Below are positions 10,951-22,019 of a stretch of 64,000 bases of DNA, piece after piece; position 1 is the first letter of the stretch, and each line of letters starts with the position of its first letter. The DNA lies in the NCBI GenBank assembly GCA_000507305.1, contig DF239223.1, forward strand, positions 140,606 to 204,605. The letters run 5' to 3'. This DNA comes from Breviolum minutum Mf 1.05b.01 (Eukaryota > Sar > Dinophyceae > Suessiales > Symbiodiniaceae). The translations under genes were made by a program, and so were the position numbers. Under the pieces are notes generated by a model, which was not told the DNA's origin, did no database searches, and saw nothing but the letters and a program-made list of their open reading frames with translations.

Positions 10951-12904
10951 GATTGACCTTGAACAGCCTGCATCTCCATGAGTGGTGCAGCACGGACATC
11001 ACGTGCTTGCTGACCTTGCTGGTTTTGATGAGAGCCTCTGCGTGAGGAACTTGCAGATGCTACTGAGGAGTCACGGTCGTATTCAAGTTGTGCTTGACAC
11101 AAGGCCTCGTAAAGGGCAGGTGCTTTGCGGCGCAGGAAGTCCTTCTCCTCCGCATAGCAAATGATAATTGTAGTTGATCCACTCTTCAAAGGCATTAAGG
11201 CAGCAATGGCACAGCCAAAGCCCATGAAAAAGCAAAAGCAAAAAACGGATGCACTCCAACCTTCCATGGCGACACGAGCATGGAACACTACGAATCCAAC
11301 AATCGCACTCAAGGCTCCAATCAGAATTGCTCCGAGGAAAGGAACCAAGTCAATAAGAAGAGCGGCTACCACTGCATCAACGCTAGAGTGAACCCATACT
11401 GCAAACCTGATTCCGGTGCAAAAACACATAACTTGCAGAAGCCAGTTAAGCAAATAAGAAAAACATTTGGAGCCAAAAAGCGCATGAAGTATTCGGGGGC
11501 GATATCATGGAACAAAATTTGTGAATCAAATTTGCCCATCAATAGCAGCGAGAAACGTGGCCCAACAAGCGTCGCAAAAGCCAACGCCCCGCACAGCACA
11601 CTGGATATATGCCCACTCCGTAATTCCTTCGATAATGTCACCTGCACAATCAATCATACATTCAATGATCCTCAGAACTATGCAAAGGATAATGTTCCCA
11701 TCATCCTCAGCCTCCTTTCTCATTGCCCTCACAACAGCCTGCACTGCGCGGACAAGGGCCACGATGAAACTGCCGTAGCAAATCGAACCGAAAGATGTGG
11801 TCCAGGCCACTCGCAAACTGTTGAGGACAGTTGCACCTGCATCCTTCTGGAAGTACCAGCGACCATAGACCCCAGCACATGCCGTGTGAGCTGTGTTCAT
11901 AGACACCAGTTGTCCCCAGATGTAGACTAAGACAAAGAGGAAAATGAGAAGTGCCTTGCAGGTCATGAAGGTTCAAGGCATAGCAAAAGAAAAACAAACT
12001 ACTTTGACAGTCGTTGACATGTCAGGTCAAATTTCAGAATTGGACATCAGAACCGGTCTTCTCAAGACTTTGTCAAGCATCTCTTAAACTTACCGAAATT
12101 TATGGACATATGTCTTCAATTGTCGTGTGTTGTTGCGCTTGCTTTTCCATTCGTGTATCAGGCCTTCATTGGTGAAGCAGATGCCTTGGACTTTATGAGA
12201 CTTACCATCTCCTCATCAACGATGGTGGACCCTAATAGGCAAGTAAAGCACGCCAGGGACCAAGCTGCTGCAATAAGGCCACTGACAACACAAAGGACCA
12301 TCATTGAAGGATGCACCTCAACCACATGAATGACCGTCCTCAACAGTAGCACCGTTAAGGGAATGAAGTCCTTGTAGAGGCAAATCACGCATGCCAATAA
12401 ACACACACCGATGCACACTTTCACAGCACCAAAGGCGCCTGGCATTGGCCATCCTTGTGACATGACGTAAGCTCCTGAGAAAATCAAGAGGCAAGGCCCC
12501 AAAATGATAGAAGTCCAAACCACGCACTCTGTGTTTCTTTTTGTAAACTGCAGGAAGGCAATGCTAAAAAAGCTAGCTGCTAACCCTGACATCGCCATTG
12601 CCACCAGGCCGTTGATGAAAGTGGCCTCGTGATATTTCAGGAACATGTGGTGCTCTTTGCCTGCATCAAGATTGTCAAAAGAGAAGACCATTATGATTGT
12701 CCATATGGAGCCAAAGACCACGCCAAGTGCCAGGATGCCAAACAACAAGGCCCAAATCACATCTCTGTATGCTCGATTCTCGACAAAGTGCTGGTTTTCC
12801 TGCAAGATCGAACCGCCACGCTTCACCTCCATCTTCTCATTGGCTGCAATTTGGTCCACCACAGAGGCGCGCCCCGAAGGAGCTGTGGCCATGACCGTGG
12901 CCAT
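10938..12904 (-). CDS. SLC44 / choline-transporter-like membrane protein (three exons)
   Basis: Choline transporter-like (CTL/SLC44) family, multipass membrane proteins moving choline or related substrates. The model: exon 1 12904-12164, exon 2 11954-11536, exon 3 11406-10938, 542 aa; the frame is kept across both joins. Family hallmarks: an N-terminal RDVIWALLFG membrane entry, a helix pair followed by GSFIVALVRAVQAVVR, the cysteine-rich cytosolic helix, RGVGFCDACWATF, two C-terminal membrane helices and CYAEEKDFLRRKAPALYEAL. The last match the conserved C-terminus of CTL proteins. A Ser/Gln-rich tail (about 45 aa) follows. I chose the ATG at 12904, in a GCCATGG context; a nearby in-frame alternative is the ATG four codons later. 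Both introns are GC-AG. Intron 2 (129 nt) is a multiple of three, but its internal in-frame stop and the family spacing support its removal. Confidence 0.88.
11407..11535 (-). other. Intron 2 of the SLC44-like gene (GC-AG, 129 nt)
   Basis: Donor GATGG followed by GCAAATTTG; acceptor GAATCAG before GTTTGCAG. It splits a Gly codon (GG/G). Reading straight through meets TGA within four codons. With the intron removed, the distance from the FCDAC motif to the next membrane helix is close to that in animal SLC44 proteins. Confidence 0.65.
11955..12163 (-). other. Intron 1 of the SLC44-like gene (GC-AG, 209 nt)
   Basis: The exon ends ATGAAG and the intron starts GCCTGATAC; it ends CCTGCAAG before GCACTTCTC. 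The five bases AAGGC occur at both borders, so the exact cut could slide, but joining as given fuses SASPMK to ALLIFLFVL and preserves the membrane helix. Confidence 0.75.
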
Positions 12905-12999
12905 GGCCTTTGATTCAATCAATGCACCGGGTTTTGGAACCCTTGCAATTTGGAACCTTAAGCGTCAGAACCTGAATACGCTGCGGTCCATGGAAGATA

Positions 13000-14630
13000 G
13001 GAGACGGCCCCCCTGATGATGCATTTGGTGCCAAAACATATTGGAAAACATGGACAAAACATCGGGCAAACATGTTGCGACCCTGAAAATGCAGAGTTCT
13101 CGCCTGCACAGCTCTCAAAATAGAGCCAGCACGCACAAAGCCATACCTAAAAGTTCAGGATAAAAAATGTGTTTGACAAGCTATCTGACGGACTCCAAAG
13201 TTCAGTTGGCACTGACATGCACCACCAAAAAAAAACTCTGCAAGGAAATTTGTGCAGAACATGTGGTGCATCATTCTGCCACGGCTGCAGAACCACCACG
13301 ACCCACGCGGAGATCGGAAGTCCATGTTCAGCTGGTACCAGCTTTACGCTAGCTTGTTTGCTTGCATATGCTTGCATCATGGCGGCACACAAGGCACAAA
13401 CACCATCAGGTATCAGACTCTTTAATCACCTGGCTAGCTGCTAGGGCTGCTAGGAATGGACCAACATTTGGATTACAAATGTACATAATAATGTACATAG
13501 CAAACTGTGAAAGCCTGTGGCGACCTTGGGACAAGTTACTCCATCAAAGTTCTGCACTCATCCTTTCCAGCTGGTGTGAAAGGAGTTGCATCAAGCTGGC
13601 TACTCGCTGGTGTGCTGGGGGCCTGAGGACGGCAGTGTGTAACCGACGAGCAACTTTCCAAACACGGAGGAACAACGCTGCGATTGCATGTGTCGCTTTT
13701 CATTGTTGCCGCTACTATCTTCGTTCTTGTTAAATGAACAAATACCAAGTCCAAATGTACTCAGTGAAATGTATATTCTGCATTTATGTCATCGAACTGT
13801 GCGCGGTCAATGCGGTGCTAAAGAAAAAAAACATTGGAACAACTACTTTTACTCACTCCATTGCGAGAGTACCAAAGTTCCAATTGACATTTACATTGTT
13901 GACAAGTCGTGCCGATTGCAAATCGCCCACAAGACCACATCACAGTTCAAGAAAGCGTGAAACAAACAACGGTAACAACGGTGCCAGATCATGGTTGCCT
14001 CATATCAGAAAGCTTGAACGGAAATATGATCTGAATCTATAGACTGCAATGTAAATTTTCGAAACACACAGCAAGGTTCCCGACATATGAGATGTCGGTT
14101 CCTAAAAGCGGCACCGCCCCACTTGCATTTGGGCCCCTTTCAGGATCTATACATCTATCATGAGTACCTCTAACTCAAAATCATCAAAATAAAACAAAAA
14201 GGCTAGCCAGGCCATTTTTTCAACCTTCAGGACTGACTTATAACTGTTGCTGGGTTGGCCGGCTAGTTGGCTAGCTGGGCGGTTTATTGGCAGGTGATGG
14301 CAGGTGTTGATCTTCACATCATTTGGCTTGGAGCCCATCCGGAGCATGTAAAACAGGTTTTCGACACTTCCAACTAGACCACTGTCACCAACCCGGAATT
14401 CTGAACAATACCCATATTATCAATTATTGAACCCCTCGTAAGTCATGACAGGACTCTTATGATTGCACCCTTTTCCTTCTGTCAAGTAGCGTTGCTCAAG
14501 CTGTCCGTCAGGTTTGACTTAGTGGCCTTGGACATGTGCACCCCCAAAATGCGAGAAGCAGGGGATACACAATTCACAAGCAATCATTGAGAACAACATG
14601 AAATGCATCCAATTCTACATTTCAAACCTT
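13000..14630. other. Stretch without a supported gene
   Basis: No frame stands out on either strand. A plus-strand frame at 13169-13444 contains CRTCGASFCHGC, a pair of Cys motifs, but its surrounding composition is poor and an overlapping frame is equally open. Nothing else is seen. Confidence 0.3.
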
Positions 14631-14689
14631 GTAATTGTTACATGCAACAAGTAAATATAAAAGATTGATCCTGTGCTGATTTTTTTGTT

Positions 14690-14880
14690 TTACTGAGTCC
14701 CTTTCCTTCAACACTCGCCGCTTCTTGCGGAAGATATGGCCAAGCCGAACCATGTCCAAATAAATGCCTCATCCAATCTCGCCAGATACGGGTGTGGTTG
14801 GGTGCGGGTGGCCCGCAGTATCTCAACCATTTTCTGCCAGAAAGGACGAAAAAATTTTGCTCAAATTCCTTTTGATCTAG
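14690..14880 (-). CDS. Candidate exon, Trp-rich
   Basis: The minus-strand frame reads GRKWLRYCGPPAPNHTRIWR, then DWMRHLFGHGSAWPYLPQEA and a charged end. The Trp-rich composition is unusual for random AT-rich DNA. It lies downstream of the exon ending at 14946, on the same strand. No family recognised. Confidence 0.35.
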
Positions 14881-14945
14881 TTTGTCGCTACTGTTTTCCA
14901 ACTGCGCTGTTAGAATGTAGCCCTCCAAAAACCCGATGAACAAAC

Positions 14946-15120
14946 CTTGCTGATGCCACCGGCACCTGCTTGGGCACAAAGCTCATGAACAAATTGCTGC
15001 TTGGAACAGCCCTCTGGAACTTCTTCTGGTGGCTCCTTTCCAAAGCTGCATGACAGCGATTCCAACAAGGAGCGGCAGCAAGCAAACCTCAGTGATTTCG
15101 CCAGTTGCCTGGACGAATTT
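14946..15120 (-). CDS. Candidate exon (FGKEPPEEVPEG), clear donor
   Basis: The minus-strand frame reads LLESLSCSFGKEPPEEVPEG, then CSKQQFVHELCAQAGAGGIS and K, and ends at AAG followed by GTTTGTTC, a good donor (exon end 14946). The upstream border is uncertain. Part of an unnamed minus-strand gene whose other exons may be 15230-15484 and 15660-15786. Confidence 0.4.
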
Positions 15121-15221
15121 TGCACACACTGAAAAGGCGAAAAGAACCGTAGCATGTAAGCTCCCAAATCAAAAAAAATCATGGGCCGCGTTTTGCAACA
15201 ACGACCATTAACCAAAGCTAG

Positions 15222-15484
15222 CCAACATTGACATTCAAATAAATGGGGTCCATGACAAGTAGCGCATCACTGATATGATCCTCACACGGCACCAGCTGCG
15301 CCCGGCCGCTATCGATGAGGGTAGGGACATCTTTGTCACTGCGGAGAGAGGCAAAAAACAGTGGGAATGTGCCCGAAAAGCTTAGAGGCGGCCGATTCAG
15401 ATCTTGCAGGTGCTTCTGGTAAGCCTCTGCAAAGTTTCGAGAAGCTTCCTGAGTGAAGAAAAAGCCCAGGTTTGGAGAGGACAT
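15222..15484 (-). CDS. Candidate exon with stop (SSPNLGFFFTQEASRNFAEA)
   Basis: The minus-strand frame of about 85 codons has natural composition: SSPNLGFFFTQEASRNFAEA, KHLQDLNRPPLSFSGTFPLF, DHISDALLVMDPIYLNVNVG, then TAG. It could be a terminal exon, or the stop may lie in the following intron. The simple joins I tried to the 15660-15786 segment break the frame, so the gene model is unresolved. Confidence 0.42.
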
Positions 15485-15659
15485 GGTAGGCGGCATAAAA
15501 ACGTTTCATTATCGAAAAGGATCGGATAAATTACACTGAATGGCTGTATGGCAAAATCGCGAAATTGCTGCAAATATAAGAAATGACCTGACGTGGATGT
15601 AAAAACATGTCACAACTCTTGAAGCTGCTGAAAATTTGCAACCAAAGATCTTCATACCT

Positions 15660-15786
15660 TCCAGTCTCCCTTAAGCACATCGCAGCTTCCATGAGATGCT
15701 GCTGGACTGGACATTCTAGCTCCCAATATCGAGGCAACCATGGCAGTCCCGGAGGGGACTCTTCATTGCTTTCCGGCTCCATCATA
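15660..15786 (-). CDS. Candidate first exon (MMEPESNEESPPGLPWLPRY)
   Basis: Begins with two consecutive ATG codons around 15786 and reads MMEPESNEESPPGLPWLPRY, WELECPVQQHLMEAAMCLRE, TGR. AAG followed by GTATGAAG near 15660 is a good donor. The acidic/Pro start followed by an amphipathic helix looks like a genuine N-terminus. Function unknown. Confidence 0.42.
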
Positions 15787-15859
15787 CAAATACTCAATCC
15801 TTTGAAAAAATGTCGGCAGAAAATGGCATTTTGCCATTTTGGACCAAGTATCAACAATC

Positions 15860-17740
15860 ATCGATTTGACAAGAAAATCATTACTTGCAAAAACACAAGT
15901 TTCGATGCATGTTTTTTTTTCAGTGGCATCTGCAATCAACAACGAGAAGCAGAATCCTGGAAAGCTACATCAGGACAAAAATGCAAACTCTATATTCATA
16001 TCACAGCTACCCATCGCCCACCTCACTTTCCTTCTCATCCCCTCAGTTGCCCAACTCCAGTGATGCAGGGATGATTTTGACCCATCTGGACGTTGAATAT
16101 ATCACGTATATACAAACATACTTTCACACTATGCCCAGCACATATCTTTTCAGGTGAAAAGTAGTCTTGCAGCATATGGTATTGTCATGAAATCATAATG
16201 AAATAGAGCTCCTTTCAACTCCCCTTTTGGGCAATTTCCTGCTAGAAAACATGATTCCAGGGTGGCTTTGGTAGCTAGTGAATGATCATCATCTCTGACT
16301 AAAAATGGTAATCAGCCTACCGATGAGGTTGGGCAAAGTTGTTGAAGCAAACATGACTCCATCTCCCCTTCTTGCGGTGCACGAGCTATCAAACGTCTAC
16401 CGGTCTACCATCTCGTTGTTCCAGAAATATCGTCATAGTTGTGAAACACACCGATTTGACAATGTTTCATAAATTGATTCACGCAGAACACTTAGTTTTC
16501 AGTTTTTCAACATACATAAAACGCACTTTTAAGTTGGTACATTATATTTAGTATACTGGTAATCTAGTAATTAAATAGTATTTAAACAAGGGAACATTAG
16601 ATATACGTATAACAAAAAAGGCCTGAGATGCTGGCGGTGTTCAGGAGACGCTTCCTGGCCATCAGAGATGGATGCAAACCTTGGCAGGGTTTGATACCCT
16701 CAAATGGCAGACCCGTTTGAACCGATGCTTCGAAGCACTGAACTAAGTTGTGTGAATATATGGGTGTTTCCAAAAATAGTGGTACCCCCAAATCNATATC
16801 GGTGGACCCCCCCCCCCCCAAAAAAAAACACAATGTTTCGTACAAAAACAGTGATTTTGGGAGCTTCGGGGGGCATATATAATATAAAGCATGGCTTCAT
16901 ACTCATTGATGCATACGTATTCATATTCATGTTAGATCCCTCATATCAACTCAATCATGCTGCTCAAACTTGCCATTTTTTCCATCAAATGCCTTCAATG
17001 CGGACTCATATGCCAAACCAAGATCAACTATTCTTTCAGTGAAGTTGTGCTAAGGACGCGGCAATGAACTTGGTGAGAGCAAACTCATTCCCAAAGAACT
17101 CATAGCCTGTTGTGCCTCCAGGGGATTTACTTCCAATGGGACCCCTTACTGATGCATCCAAATAATCTGATTAAACATGATTGAACAACTTTTCATAACT
17201 TTTCAACTAACAAGCAACAACTGAAGAATTCTGTCATCGCTTTCACCTTTTGCATCTGGCCTCCACAGCTTCTACCTCAGTTGCCTCAGTCTTCTCGCCT
17301 TGGGGGCCTGGGAATGGGCGTTTCGATAGTACATCCAACATCGTCCAACACAGCAGCATGGCTACTAGTCTGCAGCCATGATAAGCGACAATTCCTGACA
17401 TCATGGAAATTTACACTCATAAAATCAGAGATGGGAGACCCAAAGGTTGCCTCTTTTCACAATTTTGCTCCAGGCTCCAAGGCTTCCACGTCGTGGGCTT
17501 TCACTCAATTCCGGAAAAGGCCTCAAAATCCGAGGAATGAATGTCTCACCAGCTCATGGGGAGCTCCAGGAAACATCACCATCACCGAGGTTCAAGGTCT
17601 AAAAGCAATTTTTTGGGGGGGATTCCAAGCCTTGCAGCAGATTCTCCTGGGCAAAAGCCATGCAAAGATGTGGGTGACGTGTATGCTTGCATTGTTTCTT
17701 CCACAAAAAGCTCGCCACCCATCTAGCTTATTTGAACATC
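15860..17740. other. Stretch without a supported gene
   Basis: Contains the half foldback element at 16762-16870 with a single undetermined base at 16795, a C-run/A-run at about 16808-16828, and a 163-codon plus-strand frame (17281-17772) that overlaps a second open frame at 17541-17726; neither has a recognisable domain or splice-like borders. Confidence 0.35.
16762..16870. repeat. Partial copy of a GGGTGTTTCC foldback element
   Basis: GGGTGTTTCCAAAAATAG and the following CCCCCAAAT match the left arm of the foldback at 38431-38568. The right arm is not visible; a C-run and A-run follow instead. Base 16795 is unresolved. Confidence 0.45.
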
Positions 17741-17747
17741 ATTTGAA

Positions 17748-17900
17748 TCAAACTTGCATGAATGCAACATGATGCGTAGGCCCGAAGCCTCGAAGCTTCA
17801 GCACTTCCGCTTCCAATGCCGACAAGCGTGACAAAAGCACCTCCCAAACAATGCAATCAATAAAAACAGCTAAAAGAGCAGTGCTTGGTACCCAGTACAA
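17748..17900 (-). CDS. Candidate exon (hydrophobic then Leu-rich helix)
   Basis: The minus-strand frame reads VPSTALLAVFIDCIVWEVLL, then SRLSALEAEVLKLRGFGPTH. It suggests a membrane or buried helix followed by a short coiled coil. Borders unknown and no family recognised. Confidence 0.3.
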   Translation of the reverse strand: MYWVPSTALLAVFIDCIVWEVLLSRLSALEAEVLKLRGFGPTHHVAFMQV

Positions 17901-18449
17901 AACTGGAATATATATGATGTTTGCAATATTGCACACCATATACATTTATATACATGTTATGTAGTTGACATGTGCATACACACACTATATCAAATTATAA
18001 TACAGAGGGTGTGTGTGCGTGATGTTGGATCATGGCCATGTACAAGGAGACATGTCCAATGCAATGCAAAGAGTCACTTTTGCCTCCTCTGCCAACAAGG
18101 GCGGCGAGCCTGGCTTGAATCAAATGACGTCGTCAATGGATGCATGAGGAGCTGGCCTCTATCAATTTGAGACATGATACCACACTTGATCACACACCAA
18201 AAGACCGTGGGGAACAGCACCTGCGACCACAACATCTGCTGCGTCAACCTTCAAAGATCATGGTGCGGTGCAAGGTGCAGCCACGAGAAGGTCAATGCTA
18301 CATGGCAATACATGGGAGTTGCAGCATCTACTTTGATGCGCGGGGTACTTCATGAAAACAAAATCTGACAAGATCATACAATATCCACCTTCTTATTCGA
18401 GCAGAAATTCATACAAACCGAAATCAAATCTTAAAATTGAAATCATCTC

Positions 18450-18560
18450 AACAGGTGCTGTGGCCTGCTCAGGTTCCAATGGCTCATTGAGCGCCTCCAA
18501 AGTTCTCTGGTTGCCGGTGGCAACAGCAAGTGGATACAGTGCCAGTTTGCCACTCTGAGT
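18450..18560 (-). CDS. Candidate exon (VATGNQRTLEALNEPLEPEQ)
   Basis: After a TTTGTAG acceptor-like site the minus-strand frame reads ETQSGKLALYPLAVATGNQR and TLEALNEPLEPEQATAPVEM. The composition is protein-like in an AT-rich neighbourhood. Probably linked to the exon at 18715-19000. Function unknown. Confidence 0.35.
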
Positions 18561-18714
18561 TTCTACAAACCTTGACATGTATAAACACATTGAACCCCAT
18601 CACATCTTATCCTCATGTTCAAAGATCTTTCGACTTACCAATGCATCAAGCAGGTTCTCTCTCTTCTTTCATTTTTTTGTTGCGATGTGTGCGACGCAGT
18701 ATCTTTTTACTTTG

Positions 18715-19000
18715 CGCGATCGTTTCCAGTCTCAATAGCACACTCCGGCTTTTCATGGCATTTCCACACAACAAATGGCAAATGCATGAAGGCTTCTCGA
18801 ATCTCCTGTCTCAACAGTGCCATGCCACCCTCCTTTGGAATCACAGAAACCGTGGATTTCAGGCTTTCGAATTCCGCTTCTCTGCAGGTCATGAGGTCCA
18901 CAGAAAACTCTGCAACAGCGTAACCATTCAAATGTTCGACAGATCTTAAAAGCAACATCCTGCAAAGTTTCACAAATGCTCCCGGTTTTTTGTGGGCACC
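18715..19000 (-). CDS. Candidate exon, about 90 codons
   Basis: The minus-strand frame reads GAFVKLCRMLLLRSVEHLNG, YAVAEFSVDLMTCREAEFES, then LKSTVSVIPKEGGMALLRQE and IREAFMHLPFVVWKCHEKPE. Mixed alpha/beta-like composition; one of the better unassigned exons in the window. An overlapping minus frame (18753-19076) is Cys/His-skewed and was rejected. Confidence 0.42.
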
Positions 19001-20109
19001 CGCAGTAATGATCAAAAAAATTGTCAACTCCGGCATTACTAATTACAAGGTCACATGAAGGATATACAATCACCATGTTATATGTACTCTAGGGTTATAG
19101 AAACACAAACTGTTCACAGTTGCTTTGGACCCCACTGCTGCAACTACGCATTCTTTTTTCCTGCTTTGAGGTCCATCTTTCGAAGACTTGAAGGCTTGTG
19201 TGAACCAAATACATCCAAATACACCACAGTGCAAAAGCAATCAAGCAAATTAGAAACATAGTAAACACATACCCTCCTGGGAACTAAACTATCCCATCCC
19301 AAGGCACTTTTGAAGATGATTTTCCGTTTCGCATGGTGGGATGATATGTTAGTTTCCTGGAGGGTACTGTAGCTGACATGTTCTTATGAATGATTCCGAG
19401 CCTTCTTTTTTTTGGACCCAAGGAAATGTCAAGTAAACAAAGAAGTGATACTAGCACTAGGTTCACCCTGTCGGGGGTGCAAACTCTCACGACGTCTTTC
19501 CCTGCAAAGGCTGAATGAAGCCAATTTATGTGCCACTTTAATGAGCGAAGCATGGGGCTGTATCCACTTATGTTAATACGGAATCATTCTAAGTATATAT
19601 TAATAATATTGTATATGGCATGAGAAATTAACGTATGCATTGATACATCAGTATATTTCAGGATTTGTCAATATATCAATTTCGGATATTGAAACATGCA
19701 TAACACTTTTTCTATATTTTATATTAAATATTACGTTACGTATATATGGAGTATAATTGATCAGTATATCATGCGGAAGTATTGTTCTATTCATCGCCCA
19801 TGCATGCATGAACTGAGAACTCAATAACAATACAAACATGATCAAACATTACAATCATTACATAACGTTCCTCGTCCTACCTCAGGAAACTAGTCTTCTA
19901 TGTCAATCCAAAGGGTGCATCACAGGATTCCAAGCACGTCTGCATCATCCATGCTATCCGTTGCTAAATCTCTGGGTGCCAACACAACAAAAGGGTACTG
20001 TAAAAACTTGTCTGCGTGACGTGCTGACAGATTCTCGCAAACGGAATCACAACAGAAGGGAAAAACTACATGAATGCACATGGATCATATCGCGTTACAT
20101 TTGTTCATA

Positions 20110-20327
20110 TCTTCCGTTGGTAGATTCATTTTAGCTTGAAGTGGCCATACCCAAGCTTTACTTTGACAATCCACAAATGCCTCTGATTTGGGCAAGTCAA
20201 CCTCCCCAAACAAAGTCGCATTAATATCATCAATAGTCCATGATGGTCCATTTATGGAAACGTCACACATGTGACCAACCAATTGGCCTTGCTGTCAGGA
20301 TTTCTCCACTCAAGCTCCTGAATCTGC
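20110..20327 (-). CDS. Exon downstream of a canonical GT-AG junction
   Basis: Starts at 20327 after GGTCGCAG. Joined to the exon ending 20539 it continues in frame as QIQELEWRNPDSKANWLV. Beyond about 20270 another frame, GPSWTIDDINATLFGEVDLP then KSEAFVDCQSKAWVWPLQAK, has good composition, so either a small intron or a frame break lies at about 20230-20270. Gene unknown. Confidence 0.45.
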
Positions 20328-20538
20328 CTGCGACCAAAATCAGGAGAACAAACTCAAGTGGAAGTAGCTCACTCGCGAGGCTGTGCAGAAAAAAACATGA
20401 AAGATCATGAAAGTACTCCAAAAGAAAAATGATTAAAACAAATGATTGAAATTGTGAGTATATATATATATATTTGTATAGCCGCTATAGCCAGAGCCTA
20501 GAATCAGTTTCATGGCTCTAACATTGTTGCACTCTTAC

Positions 20539-20678
20539 CACAGTGTCTCAATGGCATAATTTTTGGACATCAACTCAGGGGCTTCAAATTTTCCCTCCTT
20601 CAATAGCTCCATCCAACGCTTGTGGTACTTGGCCGAGGGCATGGCGTCATCTGGCACCTGCCATTCGATGGTCACTGT
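20539..20678 (-). CDS. Exon with exact borders (TVTIEWQVPDDAMPSAKYHK)
   Basis: Follows CAAACAG (acceptor) and ends CTGTG before GTAAGAG (canonical donor). Reads TVTIEWQVPDDAMPSAKYHK, RWMELLKEGKFEAPELMSKN, YAIETL; the split Trp codon is completed by the exon starting at 20327. The intron is 20538-20328, 211 nt, GT-AG, unlike the GC-AG introns of the transporter. No domain recognised. Confidence 0.55.
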
Positions 20679-20799
20679 CTGTTTGATGTAATGATGGTAT
20701 GCCGCAATATGCCGTAAAGCACAGTCAAAACCAATTACTATGGCCTAATATGAAATTGACGAGTTATCCATACTTATCCCTTTTTTGAGGGGGGCCCTA

Positions 20800-20935
20800 T
20801 CGTTTTACAGCACACTTCACCACCTTCAACGTGTATCTGTGATATACCAGCTTTGGGATTCCCAACGTTTGGGTCAAAATGAAGCAGTTTGTGAAGAATG
20901 CTCATGTAAGCCAGCATCACCTTTACATACAATGA
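20800..20935 (-). CDS. Candidate exon (MLAYMSILHKLLHFDPNVGN)
   Basis: The minus-strand frame reads VMLAYMSILHKLLHFDPNVG, NPKAGISQIHVEGGEVCC and is followed by GTAAAAC. It lies upstream of the 20539-20678 exon on the same strand and probably belongs to the same gene, but the simple joins do not keep the frame. Confidence 0.38.
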
Positions 20936-20941
20936 TCCTTG

Positions 20942-20966
20942 GTCAACATGTATATATATATATATG
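20942..20966. repeat. (TA)n microsatellite
   Basis: A short TATATATA run between two candidate exons; similar runs occur at 8707-8722, 20457-20472, 33599-33620, 38805-38870 and 48490-48515. Confidence 0.6.
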
Positions 20967-21019
20967 GCCACTTCCTGGCTGGGACACTTTTTTGACAATT
21001 AGCTGAAAGGTGAAGGGTT

Positions 21020-21140
21020 TCGTTCGGTGGGCTAAGTTTGCCTAAAATTTTCATGTGTTTCAGCAACTTCTCCAGCGATGTCTTGGCAGCTATGTTTTTG
21101 GGAGCCGTATCGTTTAACAGGCGTTCGGTACATGTTCTCA
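21020..21140 (-). CDS. Candidate exon (ERLLNDTAPKNIAAKTSLEK)
   Basis: The minus-strand frame reads ERLLNDTAPKNIAAKTSLEK and LLKHMKILGKLSPPNETLHL: basic, helical. Same strand and neighbourhood as the gene at 20.1-20.9 kb. Function unknown. Confidence 0.35.
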
Positions 21141-22019
21141 ATCATTTTCGACCCATCTTTTGACAAACCATGGCTTTGTACGGACACCCTCTTCTTAATT
21201 TTGGGGACCCAACCCCAGGATTGCGGGAAACCAACCTAGATTTGCCTGAAAATTAGAGAATTTCCATTCCTCAGCTATTTGTTAGGGTGAGGTCATGTGA
21301 CGTTTGCCCGCCCAATCTCGCCGGATCCCACCATGTCAAAGGGTGACTGCCCTTCATCTGATACCACCTAAGTTGCCCATGAGCTTGATGGTGGAATAAA
21401 CCTACCGTTTCCCTCAACTGCCCATACGCCGGAATACCTGAACCATCAACAGTATGTTCAAATCATGCTACAAACGAAAGCCAAGCAAATTTCATGGTGT
21501 TCAGCATCTTCCAGCCAAGTTTCAGAAACATCTGCACTATGCCTGAGCTAAAAAATCATAGTACTGGAGCTGCGACCAAATACTTCGCAAGAAAGACCTT
21601 TTCAGAATATATCTGGCTGCCGGTTTCAAGCCATTTGAAAAATATGAGTCAAAATGGGAATTTTATCCAAGTAGGGGTGAAAATAAAAGCATATTTGAAA
21701 CCACCACCTAGATATGATAATGATGTATGGTGAGTATGGTGTTTTCAAAATTTAGATTCAAATAGATTCAGTAAGTTTGTGGATGAAGCATAGATCATGG
21801 AATATTTCAATTTATGTACATGGATTATATCACTAACCCCACTACTAACCCTATTCCCCCCGATCCGACCCATCACTGGGGGCGTTGCTGAATCAACAGC
21901 TCACAAACCGACAAATTTCCGCTGGAAGCTCCAAAGTGAATCGGTCGCATGCCATCCTGTCATGGAGACGTGCCAAGTGTCAGAAGCGGCTTCCTATGCA
22001 CAGTACTCGAAGATTGATA

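Noticed and set aside
11366..11653. Minus-strand frame with MGKFDSQILFHDIAP as part of the transporter through frameshifts
   Set aside because: It resembles the SLC44 helix region at first sight, but a 129-nt GC-AG intron keeps the frame without any indel and gives family-like spacing, so the intron model is preferred.
17281..17772. 163-codon plus-strand frame as a gene
   Set aside because: Overlapping frame equally open, no domain, no splice-like border; left uncalled.
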